Shown: piece by piece, positions 16,444 to 24,475 of the stretch
Position numbering within the stretch: position 1 is the stretch's first letter
How the letters are laid out: each line of letters begins with the position of its first letter
From: Bernardetia sp. ABR2-2B
Lineage (GTDB): Bacteria > Bacteroidota > Bacteroidia > Cytophagales > Bernardetiaceae
Direction: 5' to 3'
NCBI RefSeq assembly: GCF_037126435.1
Contig: NZ_CP147020.1
Location: forward strand, 4,229,001-4,293,000
DNA: 64,000 nucleotides
Notes under the pieces: generated by a model
Told to the model about the DNA's origin: nothing
The model's input: the letters and a program-made list of their open reading frames with translations, nothing else
The model's database searches: none
Made by a program: the position numbers and the translations under genes

Positions 16444-17550
16444 ATGCTTTTCTCCGATATTTTAGGCTTAGAGGAACTAAAGAAAACACTTACTTCGGCT
16501 GTTCACAATAACCATGTGGCACACGCACAACTTTTTTTAGGTTATCAAGGAAGCGCAGGACTTTCTCTGGCGTGGGCGTATGCAACTTTTCTGAACTGTG
16601 AAAACAAACAAGAAAATGATGCGTGTGGAAAGTGTAGTTCTTGTATTCGTTACAAAAAACTAATTCATCCAGATTTGCATTTTGTTTTTCCGACAGCTAA
16701 GGCAAAAGGTTACAAAGAGCGAGAAGAATTTATGAAAGGTTGGAGGGAGTTTTTACCAAAACATAAATACCCAGTTTTGCAAGATTGGTCAGATTATTTG
16801 GAGACAGAAGGAAAGCAGTTTAGCATTTCGGTAGCAGAAAGCCGTTATATTTCCAAAATTTTATCACTAAAAGCCTATGAAGGAGGTTACAAAATTCTGA
16901 TTTTGTGGCTGCCCGAATATATGAATGCAAGTGCAGCCAATGCACTTTTGAAAGGATTGGAAGAACCACCAAAAAAGACAATTTTCCTTTTGGTAACCGA
17001 AAAAACAGATAAGATGTTAGCCACTATTCTTTCTCGTTGTCAGCTTATTCAGATTCCTCGTTATTCGGATAAGGAAGTAAAAGAATATTTGATAAGCCAG
17101 AATATAAAAGAAGAAGAAGCTGGAGAAATTGCGCCTTTAGTAGATGGAAATTTGAATGAAGCCATGAAATTGAGCCAACATACTCAAAATAAAAATCAAG
17201 AATGGTTTAGAGATTGGATGCGACTTTGTTTTAAGCACGATTATGCAGGTTTTGTTGGTCAAGCTGATTTATTCCACAGCTTGGGAAAAGAAGGTCAAAA
17301 AACGCTTTTACAATATGCTTTGACTATTTTGAGAGAATCTTTAATTTCTAATTTTGGAACAGAACAGCTTATTCGTACCGAATCCGAAACGCTAAAGTTT
17401 GTACAGAATTTTGCTAAAGTAATAGATGAGAGAAATGTTTTTTCGTTAGTAGAAAAGATTGATGAAGCCTATTTTCATTTAGAAAGAAATGCCAACTCTA
17501 AAATCGTTTTTATGGATTTATCGGTTCAGATTGCTAGGTTATTGAGATAA
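16444..17550 (+). CDS. holB: DNA polymerase III subunit delta prime
   Basis: 368-aa clamp-loader AAA+ protein. Near the N-terminus LEELKKTLTSAV and HNNHVAHAQLFLGYQGSAG match the delta-prime signature, in which the Walker A position lacks the GKT triad (here GYQGSAGLS). A zinc-binding cluster follows (C-x8-C-x2-C-x2-C, about residues 56-70: NDACGKCSSCIRYK). LLKGLEEPPKKTIFLL and a modified sensor 1/SRC motif (LSRCQLI) are present. Length is normal. The subunit opens the beta clamp with gamma/tau and delta. It lies alone, co-directional with the hypothetical genes that follow. Confidence 0.9.
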   Translation: MLFSDILGLEELKKTLTSAVHNNHVAHAQLFLGYQGSAGLSLAWAYATFLNCENKQENDACGKCSSCIRYKKLIHPDLHFVFPTAKAKGYKEREEFMKGWREFLPKHKYPVLQDWSDYLETEGKQFSISVAESRYISKILSLKAYEGGYKILILWLPEYMNASAANALLKGLEEPPKKTIFLLVTEKTDKMLATILSRCQLIQIPRYSDKEVKEYLISQNIKEEEAGEIAPLVDGNLNEAMKLSQHTQNKNQEWFRDWMRLCFKHDYAGFVGQADLFHSLGKEGQKTLLQYALTILRESLISNFGTEQLIRTESETLKFVQNFAKVIDERNVFSLVEKIDEAYFHLERNANSKIVFMDLSVQIARLLR

Positions 17551-17644
17551 AAAAAACTTTTAATTTTTCATATAGGTCAGCCTCGTAGAGCAGACCGTTT
17601 ATAGCTTATTCAAATAATAATTCAGTCTTTTTCGTTCTCTATCT

Positions 17645-18595
17645 ATGAAATATCTACAAAATCCTTATTTGCCTACAGCTATTTTGTTGTTGCTACTCGC
17701 TTTTTTTGGGTACAAGACTTTTTTTAATGAACGTTATACTCAAACTGAAAAAGAAATTTTTGGCTATAATTATCATCAAAATATAGGTTTGAAGGAAGAA
17801 TATGAATATTTAGCATCTAATGCTTTAGGAAGTGCAAAAAAAAGCATTGAAGAACACAGAGTTGAGAAAAGTGATTACATAAAAAAGATAGATACTCGTT
17901 TCAAAAAACAAAGAGATGAGCTACAAAAAATTTATCAAGAAACACATAACAACTACTTTGAAGAACCAAGATTTAAACTGGTTGAAGAAAAAGTAAAATC
18001 AAATCCCAAATATACAGAAGAGCGTACCGTTGTCGAATTTCCTAATCTGAAAGTCGTTACAGCTTTCAATGAATATGTCCAAAAAGTATCAGCTTTAGAT
18101 TCCTCGCTTTCGAAGCGTTATCAAGATTTTGTATTTGAAGAAGGAATGACCAACGAAGAATTAGATGATTTTTATTTTGATACAGACGACTATTTGAGAG
18201 CCTTTCATTATTCTCGTTTTGAGGCGCAACTTGCCACTATGTATTATGAAGATGCAAAACTACTTTCAAGAAAATATTTTCTTTTTCCTCTTGCTTTGAA
18301 ATCAGAAGATATAAAAGTTGTGCCTTATGTGCATTACAAAAAGGGAAAAGACAAACCGTATTATGTTACTACAATGAGTGTTGTTCCTTTTGATAAAGAG
18401 AATACTCGTCTCGTTTACCCAGAAAATGTAGAAACTAAGTTTGATGAGAATGGATTTATTATCGTTCCAAAAGAATTTAGAAAAGGAGTGCAAAAATTTC
18501 AAGTACAAATTCCAACGCTTCTTCAAAGTGATACTTCTTTTGTTATCGTACAAGACTTTGACTATCTAAATACCTATTATAAAGATGAAGAATAA
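17645..18595 (+). CDS. hypothetical membrane-anchored protein
   Basis: 316-aa protein of unknown function. One N-terminal membrane helix (about residues 8-26, LPTAILLLLLAFFGYKTFF) would leave the rest outside the cytoplasmic face. The following region is charged and helical (KKSIEEHRVEKSDYIKK, RFKKQRDELQKIY), then mixed alpha/beta. The gene overlaps the next by 11 bp and heads a three-gene co-directional run of single-pass proteins (17645-19939). No domain recognised. Confidence 0.65.
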   Translation: MKYLQNPYLPTAILLLLLAFFGYKTFFNERYTQTEKEIFGYNYHQNIGLKEEYEYLASNALGSAKKSIEEHRVEKSDYIKKIDTRFKKQRDELQKIYQETHNNYFEEPRFKLVEEKVKSNPKYTEERTVVEFPNLKVVTAFNEYVQKVSALDSSLSKRYQDFVFEEGMTNEELDDFYFDTDDYLRAFHYSRFEAQLATMYYEDAKLLSRKYFLFPLALKSEDIKVVPYVHYKKGKDKPYYVTTMSVVPFDKENTRLVYPENVETKFDENGFIIVPKEFRKGVQKFQVQIPTLLQSDTSFVIVQDFDYLNTYYKDEE

Positions 18596-19169
18596 AACTA
18601 TACTTTCTGTTTCGCTTTGGGTGTTGATTGCTTTTTTAGGGATTTATTATTTTGTTTCTCAAAATTCTAAGAAAGAAAATGAAATTCTTACAGTAGAAAA
18701 AAGTAGTCAAGTCTTGAAAAAATCAATACAACAGGCTCACAAAGACAGATACTTGACACTTTCGTATCATGTAGGTCACAGCATTTCTAACAGTAAAAGA
18801 GAACAATATATGTTTCAAAACATAGAAAATGCTCACAAACTGGCAGAAATTAGATACGAAAAAGGTGCTATTTCGCTAGATGAAATGGGAAAATATCCTC
18901 TAACTAAAAATGAGTTTTCTAATAAAATTATTTCTCAAAATAATTCTAATTATTGCTTATCTAAGGAGAATAAATTTGTAGAGAAAATACACAAACTTTA
19001 TTTATACAAAGACTTAATGAATTTTGTAGATGATGAAACCTACCCAAACATATCTTATTGGGGAGTCGGATATAGAAGGTTCGATATTGAAATTATAGAA
19101 AACGATAAAATAGCTATCAGACTGACAGATATTTTCCATCCAGAACCTATTGAATACTATTTAAAATGA
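18585..19169 (+). CDS. hypothetical membrane-anchored protein
   Basis: 194-aa protein with an N-terminal signal anchor (ILSVSLWVLIAFLGIYYFV). Its first codons are nearly the same at DNA level as those of the next gene (KTIxSVSLWxLI), showing the two starts are duplicated. The rest is polar with no recognised motif. It overlaps the preceding gene by 11 bp and the next by 4 bp (ATGA type), so translational coupling is likely. Confidence 0.6.
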   Translation: MKNKTILSVSLWVLIAFLGIYYFVSQNSKKENEILTVEKSSQVLKKSIQQAHKDRYLTLSYHVGHSISNSKREQYMFQNIENAHKLAEIRYEKGAISLDEMGKYPLTKNEFSNKIISQNNSNYCLSKENKFVEKIHKLYLYKDLMNFVDDETYPNISYWGVGYRRFDIEIIENDKIAIRLTDIFHPEPIEYYLK

Positions 19170-19939
19170 AAGCTAAAACTATATTTTCTGTTTCGCTTTG
19201 GGGATTGATAGGAGTTTTTTGTTGTTCGTACTTTTTCTTGAAAGAGAAGGAAGAGGAGAGAAAAGGAAAAGATGAAGTTGCACTAGATAAAAGTGAACGT
19301 TTTTTGGTAGAGAAAATCAAATTCAAAAAACATGTTATTTTAAAAACAGAATATTTTGAAATAGAAAAGTATGGTTCTCATCCAAGAGATGTAGCTATTT
19401 ATGATTCTCTCAAACGAAATACAGATTTTTCGGAATCTCTTTATACAACTACTAATTATAATTGGGACACTTTAAAAAACTATTTAATAAGTGATTTTTA
19501 TAAATATGCACACATAGATAATCAAAAAGACAAGCTACTTTTGAATTATCAAAACGAAAATTCCAAACAACTTACAAAGCTGCATAAATTATTATTGTAC
19601 AGAGTTCATAGCAGGTATAACTTGACAAGACTTCATTATGTTGGCTGCCGTCTTGAAATGCGTTTTGATCCTCTTTATTTAGAAATTTTACCGTTCAATT
19701 CTGCGATTGTACTAAATTACAAATTTTATGATTTTGACGCAAAACCATTTTCTTCTCAACTCTATCAAAACAAACAACCCATAGAAAATCTATATTTTGA
19801 TGTAAAAAAAGATACGACACTTCATTTTCAAATCCAAACAGATTATTACACAAATGACACGTTCGGAAATTCTAAAAACTACAAACTCAATATAAAAGCT
19901 GGGCAACGAAATGATTTTGAAATTGAGGAACTACTTTGA
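19166..19939 (+). CDS. hypothetical membrane-anchored protein
   Basis: 257-aa protein with a signal anchor (IFSVSLWGLIGVFCCSYFF) paralogous in its N-terminus to the upstream protein, then a Glu/Lys-rich linker (KEKEEERKGKDE) and a mostly beta C-terminal region. Last of the three overlapping genes. Function unknown. Confidence 0.6.
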   Translation: MKAKTIFSVSLWGLIGVFCCSYFFLKEKEEERKGKDEVALDKSERFLVEKIKFKKHVILKTEYFEIEKYGSHPRDVAIYDSLKRNTDFSESLYTTTNYNWDTLKNYLISDFYKYAHIDNQKDKLLLNYQNENSKQLTKLHKLLLYRVHSRYNLTRLHYVGCRLEMRFDPLYLEILPFNSAIVLNYKFYDFDAKPFSSQLYQNKQPIENLYFDVKKDTTLHFQIQTDYYTNDTFGNSKNYKLNIKAGQRNDFEIEELL

Positions 19940-20062
19940 TTGAGTATATCACTAGTAAATCATTATCAATCGATACAAAGTTAGCTTTGGTCTAAAATAG
20001 AGTAGTATAATAAGTAATTTTATTCTATTTTTGATTTTAAGGCAAAACTATTGTAGCTAGTT

Positions 20063-20096
20063 AAACCCTAAGAGTCTCCAAAAAAACTTAGGGTTT
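20063..20096. repeat. palindrome, AAACCCTAAG type
   Basis: AAACCCTAAG / CTTAGGGTTT with a 14-base A-rich loop. The same arms recur at 24185-24217. It lies 120 bp after the three-gene run and 40 bp before the hybrid kinase; no strong T-run follows. Confidence 0.55.
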
Positions 20097-20136
20097 CGGC
20101 ATAAATACACGAGCTAAAAATTCATATTTCTATTCT

Positions 20137-22134
20137 ATGTTCAAATTTCTCAATCATGTTTCTATAAAGACAAAGGTAGTCGGTTCGATTATGATAGCGA
20201 CTATTATTGCCTTAATAACAGCTTTTACGGCTTTTATTATTTATGATTTGATTGATTACAGAACCGAATTAGAAACAGGTTTGCGTGATAGAGCGCAAAT
20301 TATTTCTAGAGATGCTTATATTTCAGTTAGTTTTGCAGACCCTTCTGCTACTGAAAATCAGCTAAAAGATTTGTTTGCATCTGACCCTAATATTTTGGCT
20401 GCACAGGTTTATGATACGCTCGGCAGACCTTTTGCAAAATATGAACGTTTGGGAATGTCGACAAATCCTAAATACGAAGAACCTCCTCACTTAGAATTTG
20501 ATTTATTGAAAAATCAAATGTCAGTTCATCATCGAAGAGAAGTAGAATTAGCCAGTTTTGATAGTAATAATACAACAGGACTTTCGATAGATAATCGCCC
20601 TCCTATTTATCCTACGGTTTATCTTTTGTCCAACCTTGACCGTTTTTATGACCGTCTTCAACGCTATGCACTCATTACAGGTCTTATTTTACTGACTGTT
20701 TCTCTACTGACTTATTTTATTGCTGTTCGTTTACAAAAATTAGTTTCGAAGCCTATTTTGGAACTGACAGCCCAAACAAAGCAAATTGCACAAGAAAAAG
20801 TCTATTCTACACGAATTAGTAGAGGAGATAGAAGGGACGAAATCGGAACGCTGACAGAGAGTTTTGATGATATGCTTGCACAAATTGAACAGCAAAATTT
20901 AGCTTTAGTTTTGGCAAAAGAACAAGCCGAACAGTCTGCAAAGGCAAAAGAACAGTTTTTGGCAAATATGAGCCACGAAATTAGAACGCCTATGAATGGT
21001 GTTTATGGAATGTCAGAACTTCTATTAGACACTTCGCTCAATAATGTGCAATTGAAGTACGTAAATGCCATCAAATCTTCTGCTGACCACCTTTTAGTTA
21101 TCATTAATGATATTTTGGATTTATCAAAAATTGAATCTGGAAAAATTTCTTTTGAAGAAAGTCCTATTGATTTTTATCCAATGGTAGAGGGTATGATAAG
21201 TAGCATAAAAGTAAAAGCTGATACAAAAAAAGTTACTCTAAAGAGCAATATCAGCCGAGATATTCCTGCCCGTTTTGTGGGAGATGAAGTACGTCTGAGA
21301 CAAGTTTTGCTTAATCTTTTGGGAAATGCTGTAAAATTTACTCATAAAGGCGAAATCGTAATTGGAGCTAACTTAGTAGATGAAGACAAAAATTTTGTAA
21401 CGCTTCATTTTTATGTAAGTGATACAGGAATAGGAATTTCAGAGGAAAAAATAGATGATATTTTTACGATGTTTACACAAGCAAGTAGTGATACCACACG
21501 AAAATATGGTGGTACAGGCTTAGGTCTTGCCATTTGTAAACAGCTAGTAGAGCTTCAAGGAGGAGAGATTTATGCAAAAAGTAAGGTAGGGCAAGGTTCT
21601 ACATTTGCTTTTCAGCTTCGATACAAAAAATATATAGAAGTAAGTCAGCCAGTTGTGGCAAGAGATAGAACTAATCAAATTCCTGATTTTCTTCGTAATG
21701 CAATCAATACTGAAAACATTACCCAAAAAGATACTATAGACAGTACAAGTATTGCAGTTCCAGAACCCACTACAAACAAAATATTATTGGCAGAAGACAA
21801 TGAGATAAACCAACTCTTAGTAGTTACGATGCTCAAAAACTGGGGGTATGATATTCATGTGGCTTTTAATGGAAAAGAAGCTGTCGAAAAGCTACAAAAA
21901 GAAGAGTTTAATCTAGTTTTAATGGATGTTCATATGCCTGAAATGGATGGTTATCAAGCCACAAAAATAATAAGAGAGACCATTTCGAAAGACCTAACAA
22001 TCATTGCCATGACAGCCTCTGCACTAAAAGGAGAAGCCGAAAAATGTATTGCAGCAGGAATGAATGATTATATCGCCAAGCCGTTTAATAAAGAAGCCTT
22101 CAAACAAAAACTGGCAGGTTATCTCAGAAAATAA
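20137..22134 (+). CDS. hybrid histidine kinase with CHASE8-like sensor
   Basis: 665-aa membrane sensor kinase. Two membrane helices (about 12-35 and 178-200) enclose a periplasmic CHASE8-like domain ([20 protein letters not shown], typical of that family). A HAMP domain (about 200-255), HisKA (phospho-His280, [12 protein letters not shown]), HATPase ([24 protein letters not shown]) and a C-terminal receiver (Asp597 in [13 protein letters not shown]) follow. All catalytic motifs are intact. The regulator receiving the phosphate is not adjacent. A TAGCTTTG box lies at 19982-19989 but has no TTG at the right distance. Confidence 0.9.
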   Translation: MFKFLNHVSIKTKVVGSIMIATIIALITAFTAFIIYDLIDYRTELETGLRDRAQIISRDAYISVSFADPSATENQLKDLFASDPNILAAQVYDTLGRPFAKYERLGMSTNPKYEEPPHLEFDLLKNQMSVHHRREVELASFDSNNTTGLSIDNRPPIYPTVYLLSNLDRFYDRLQRYALITGLILLTVSLLTYFIAVRLQKLVSKPILELTAQTKQIAQEKVYSTRISRGDRRDEIGTLTESFDDMLAQIEQQNLALVLAKEQAEQSAKAKEQFLANMSHEIRTPMNGVYGMSELLLDTSLNNVQLKYVNAIKSSADHLLVIINDILDLSKIESGKISFEESPIDFYPMVEGMISSIKVKADTKKVTLKSNISRDIPARFVGDEVRLRQVLLNLLGNAVKFTHKGEIVIGANLVDEDKNFVTLHFYVSDTGIGISEEKIDDIFTMFTQASSDTTRKYGGTGLGLAICKQLVELQGGEIYAKSKVGQGSTFAFQLRYKKYIEVSQPVVARDRTNQIPDFLRNAINTENITQKDTIDSTSIAVPEPTTNKILLAEDNEINQLLVVTMLKNWGYDIHVAFNGKEAVEKLQKEEFNLVLMDVHMPEMDGYQATKIIRETISKDLTIIAMTASALKGEAEKCIAAGMNDYIAKPFNKEAFKQKLAGYLRK

Positions 22135-22226
22135 GCAAAAGAATAAGATAAAAAAAACTTAAATAGCTTTATTGACACTTATTATTTAGTGCAAATAAGT
22201 ATAATTTTTGTATAATTATAAAAAAT

Positions 22227-22322
22227 CCTCAACGACGGCAAAGCCTCGTTGACGGTTAAAAAAAAGTTAAAACTTAACAAGTACAACCGTCGTTGAGGCT
22301 CAAATGAAGCCGTCAAACGAGG
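22227..22322. repeat. nested palindromic repeat
   Basis: CCTCAACGACGG (22227-22238) pairs with CCGTCGTTGAGG (22287-22298). CCTCGTTGACGG (22243-22254) pairs with a near copy of its complement at 22310-22322. A partial copy (TCCTCAACGATGG) recurs at 24427-24439. The element can fold into alternative hairpins. It lies just before the start of the secreted AsnB-like gene. Confidence 0.65.
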
Positions 22323-22345
22323 TTTGATACAACAAAAATCCAATT

Positions 22346-23614
22346 ATGAAAAAAAATCTTATTCTATTTCTATTATTCTTTCTTTGTGTTTCAAATTTCA
22401 CAAAAGCCAATCAAATAATGATTGCAATGGACGAAACACAAAAAAATCATTTAAAAGCTTACGGAATTGCATTTGCTGTTTTGGAGCAAGACATGACTGT
22501 CGAATGGCTTCTAAACTATCGTGGTGGTAGTTTTATGTTTGATTACTCACGAGTTTTTGAAGAAGAAATGCGCCTTCGTGGAGTGAGTTTTGAAATTATT
22601 TCGGAAGCACAAGCCACACAAGTCCGTAGTCAGATTGCAAAAGCTGATGTCAATCAAGACATTGTAAAACTGGAAGTTGCACCCAAAATTGCCGTTTATT
22701 CTCCAAAATCAAAGCAGCCTTGGGACGATGCCGTAACGCTTGTTCTGACGTATGCCGAAATACCGTATGATGTTGTTTTTGATGAGGATGTAATGGAAGA
22801 TAAATTGCCAGAGTATGATTGGTTACACTTGCACCACGAAGATTTTACAGGACAATATGGAAAATTTTATGCTAGTTATTCAGGGCAAAAATGGTATCAA
22901 GACCAACAAAGAGAATATGAAGCTGTTGCTAAAAAATATGGTTTTGCAAAAGTTTCACAACTAAAACTTGCTGTTGTAAAGAAAATGCAAGCCTACTGCT
23001 TGGGTGGTGGGTTTATGTTTGCAATGTGTTCGGCAACCGATACGTATGATATTGCACTTGCAGCTGAAGGAATTGATATTTGTGATAGAGTTTATGATGG
23101 AGACCCTGCTGACCCAGCAGCGAATAAGAAACTAAAATTTGAAAATACTTTTGCTTTCGAAGATTTCAAATTAGTTTTGAATCCTTTTGAATATGAATAT
23201 TCTAACATTGATAACAGCTATCGTCAGCGTACAGGAATTACCGAAAAGAATGATTATTTTGAGCTTTTCCAATTTTCTGCCAAATGGGACCCTATTCCTA
23301 CTATGCTTACTCAAAACCACGTTACGAAAGTAAAAGGATTTATGGGACAAACGACTGCTTTTAGAAAGGATTTAGTAAAGTCTGATGTAGTTGTTTTAGG
23401 AGAGTTTAAGACGGTAAATGAGGTTCGTTATATTCACGGAACGATGGGAAAAGGAACTTGGACATTTTATGGAGGACACGACCCAGAAGATTATCAACAT
23501 TACGTAGGGGAAGCTCCAACAGACCTAAATCTACATCCACAATCTCCCGGTTATCGCTTGATTTTGAATAACATTCTGTTTCCTGCTGCCAAGAAAAAGA
23601 AAAGAAAAACATAA
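22346..23614 (+). CDS. secreted conserved Bacteroidota protein, 'asparagine synthetase B' family by name
   Basis: 422-aa protein with a cleavable signal peptide (MKKNLILFLLFFLCVSNFTKA). Its sequence blocks (KNHLKAYGIAFAVL, LLNYRGGSF, QPWDDAVTLVLTYAEIPYD, DWLHLHHEDFTGQYG, GGGFMFAMCSATD, GGHDPEDYQHYVG, HPQSPGYRLILNNILFPAA) match a Bacteroidota family that databases often label asparagine synthetase B. It has no N-terminal Cys2 glutaminase or AsnB ATP-pyrophosphatase motif and is exported, so that label is doubtful. The fold looks closer to a class I amidotransferase-like or secreted hydrolase protein (a GG-G-F-x-x-x-C elbow around Cys227). Function is not established. Confidence 0.7.
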   Translation: MKKNLILFLLFFLCVSNFTKANQIMIAMDETQKNHLKAYGIAFAVLEQDMTVEWLLNYRGGSFMFDYSRVFEEEMRLRGVSFEIISEAQATQVRSQIAKADVNQDIVKLEVAPKIAVYSPKSKQPWDDAVTLVLTYAEIPYDVVFDEDVMEDKLPEYDWLHLHHEDFTGQYGKFYASYSGQKWYQDQQREYEAVAKKYGFAKVSQLKLAVVKKMQAYCLGGGFMFAMCSATDTYDIALAAEGIDICDRVYDGDPADPAANKKLKFENTFAFEDFKLVLNPFEYEYSNIDNSYRQRTGITEKNDYFELFQFSAKWDPIPTMLTQNHVTKVKGFMGQTTAFRKDLVKSDVVVLGEFKTVNEVRYIHGTMGKGTWTFYGGHDPEDYQHYVGEAPTDLNLHPQSPGYRLILNNILFPAAKKKKRKT

Positions 23615-23727
23615 ACTAATTTAGAATGTAGATTTTAGAAGTAATTTCTATAAATCTAAATTTGTAAATTTTATCTAATGGCTTTAAATTCTGACTTCTA
23701 ATTTCTAAAATCTAAATTTGTTTCTCT

Positions 23728-24180
23728 ATGCTTTTCGAAAAACAACTCACTGAACTTGAATCTTATATTCCACAATTAGAGAAACAAAACTCTAAAATTA
23801 CACATTCAAATGTCGGTTGGCAGATTGACCATTCGTTACGTGTCATGCGTGGAATTTGTTGGCAATTGGAAGAATCAAATCCTAACAATTTCAATAGTAA
23901 GTTTAATTTACAAAAAACTTTTATTCTTCTTAGTGGATATATTCCTAGAGGGAAAGCTAAAGCCCCTAAGAGTGTTCAGAATGAGAAAGAGATTACTACA
24001 GAATCTATCAAAGAGTTTACAGAAAAAACGAAGGAACAAATTTCTAAAGTAGAAAAATTAGATAAAAACAGTCATTTTCCACATCCTTACTTTGGAAATT
24101 TGAATAAAAAAGAAGCAATTCGCTTTATTGAAATTCATACTGAACATCATTTGAAGATTATTCGTGATATGCTTCGTTAG
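23728..24180 (+). CDS. DinB-like / DUF1569 family protein
   Basis: 150-aa helical protein of the DinB/YfiT-like four-helix-bundle superfamily, closest to DUF1569. A metal-site pattern is visible: His in VGWQIDHSLRV (about residue 35) and the C-terminal IHTEHHLKIIRDML. PHPYFGNLNKKEAIRFIEIH is the family signature. DinB_2 proteins are often thiol-dependent transferases, but the activity here is unknown. It is followed by an intrinsic terminator. Confidence 0.7.
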   Translation: MLFEKQLTELESYIPQLEKQNSKITHSNVGWQIDHSLRVMRGICWQLEESNPNNFNSKFNLQKTFILLSGYIPRGKAKAPKSVQNEKEITTESIKEFTEKTKEQISKVEKLDKNSHFPHPYFGNLNKKEAIRFIEIHTEHHLKIIRDMLR

Positions 24181-24184
24181 TTTT

Positions 24185-24219
24185 AAAACCCTAAGTATCT
24201 AAGGACCTTAGGGTTTTTT
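24185..24219 (+). terminator. intrinsic terminator with AAACCCTAAG arms
   Basis: AAAACCCTAAG / CTTAGGGTTTT stem of 11 bp, then a T-run, five bases past the DinB-like stop. The arms equal those of the palindrome at 20063-20096. Confidence 0.75.
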
Positions 24220-24268
24220 GGTGGAAAAAATTGAAAAAGTCCTTATTTTTTTGCAATTTTACTTATTA

Positions 24269-24406
24269 AAGTTGTTTAAAAATATAAATTTTCTTTAGAG
24301 TTAGGGTTTGCAAATCCAATTCTAAGAAAAATAACTCTGCCTTTGTTGGTGTTTTAGCGCAGCGACACCAACAAATACACGTACAGAATCTATTCTTAAA
24401 CAACTT
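24269..24406 (+). mobile_element. MITE-like element, copy 1
   Basis: About 138 bp bounded by AAGTTGTTTAAAAATA and its near-perfect inverse (TATTCTTAAACAACTT). Inside are a hairpin around TTTGCAAATCCAATTCTAAG and a second hairpin TTTGTTGGTGT/ACACCAACAAA. No coding capacity. Related copies are at 37844, 44597, 57094 and 59579, with a fragment at 62386. Confidence 0.75.
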
Positions 24407-24475
24407 CATTAATTTAAAAAATAAAGTCCTCAACGATGGTTTTATGCCTTTTTGAGAGTTGAAGAGAATAAAATT

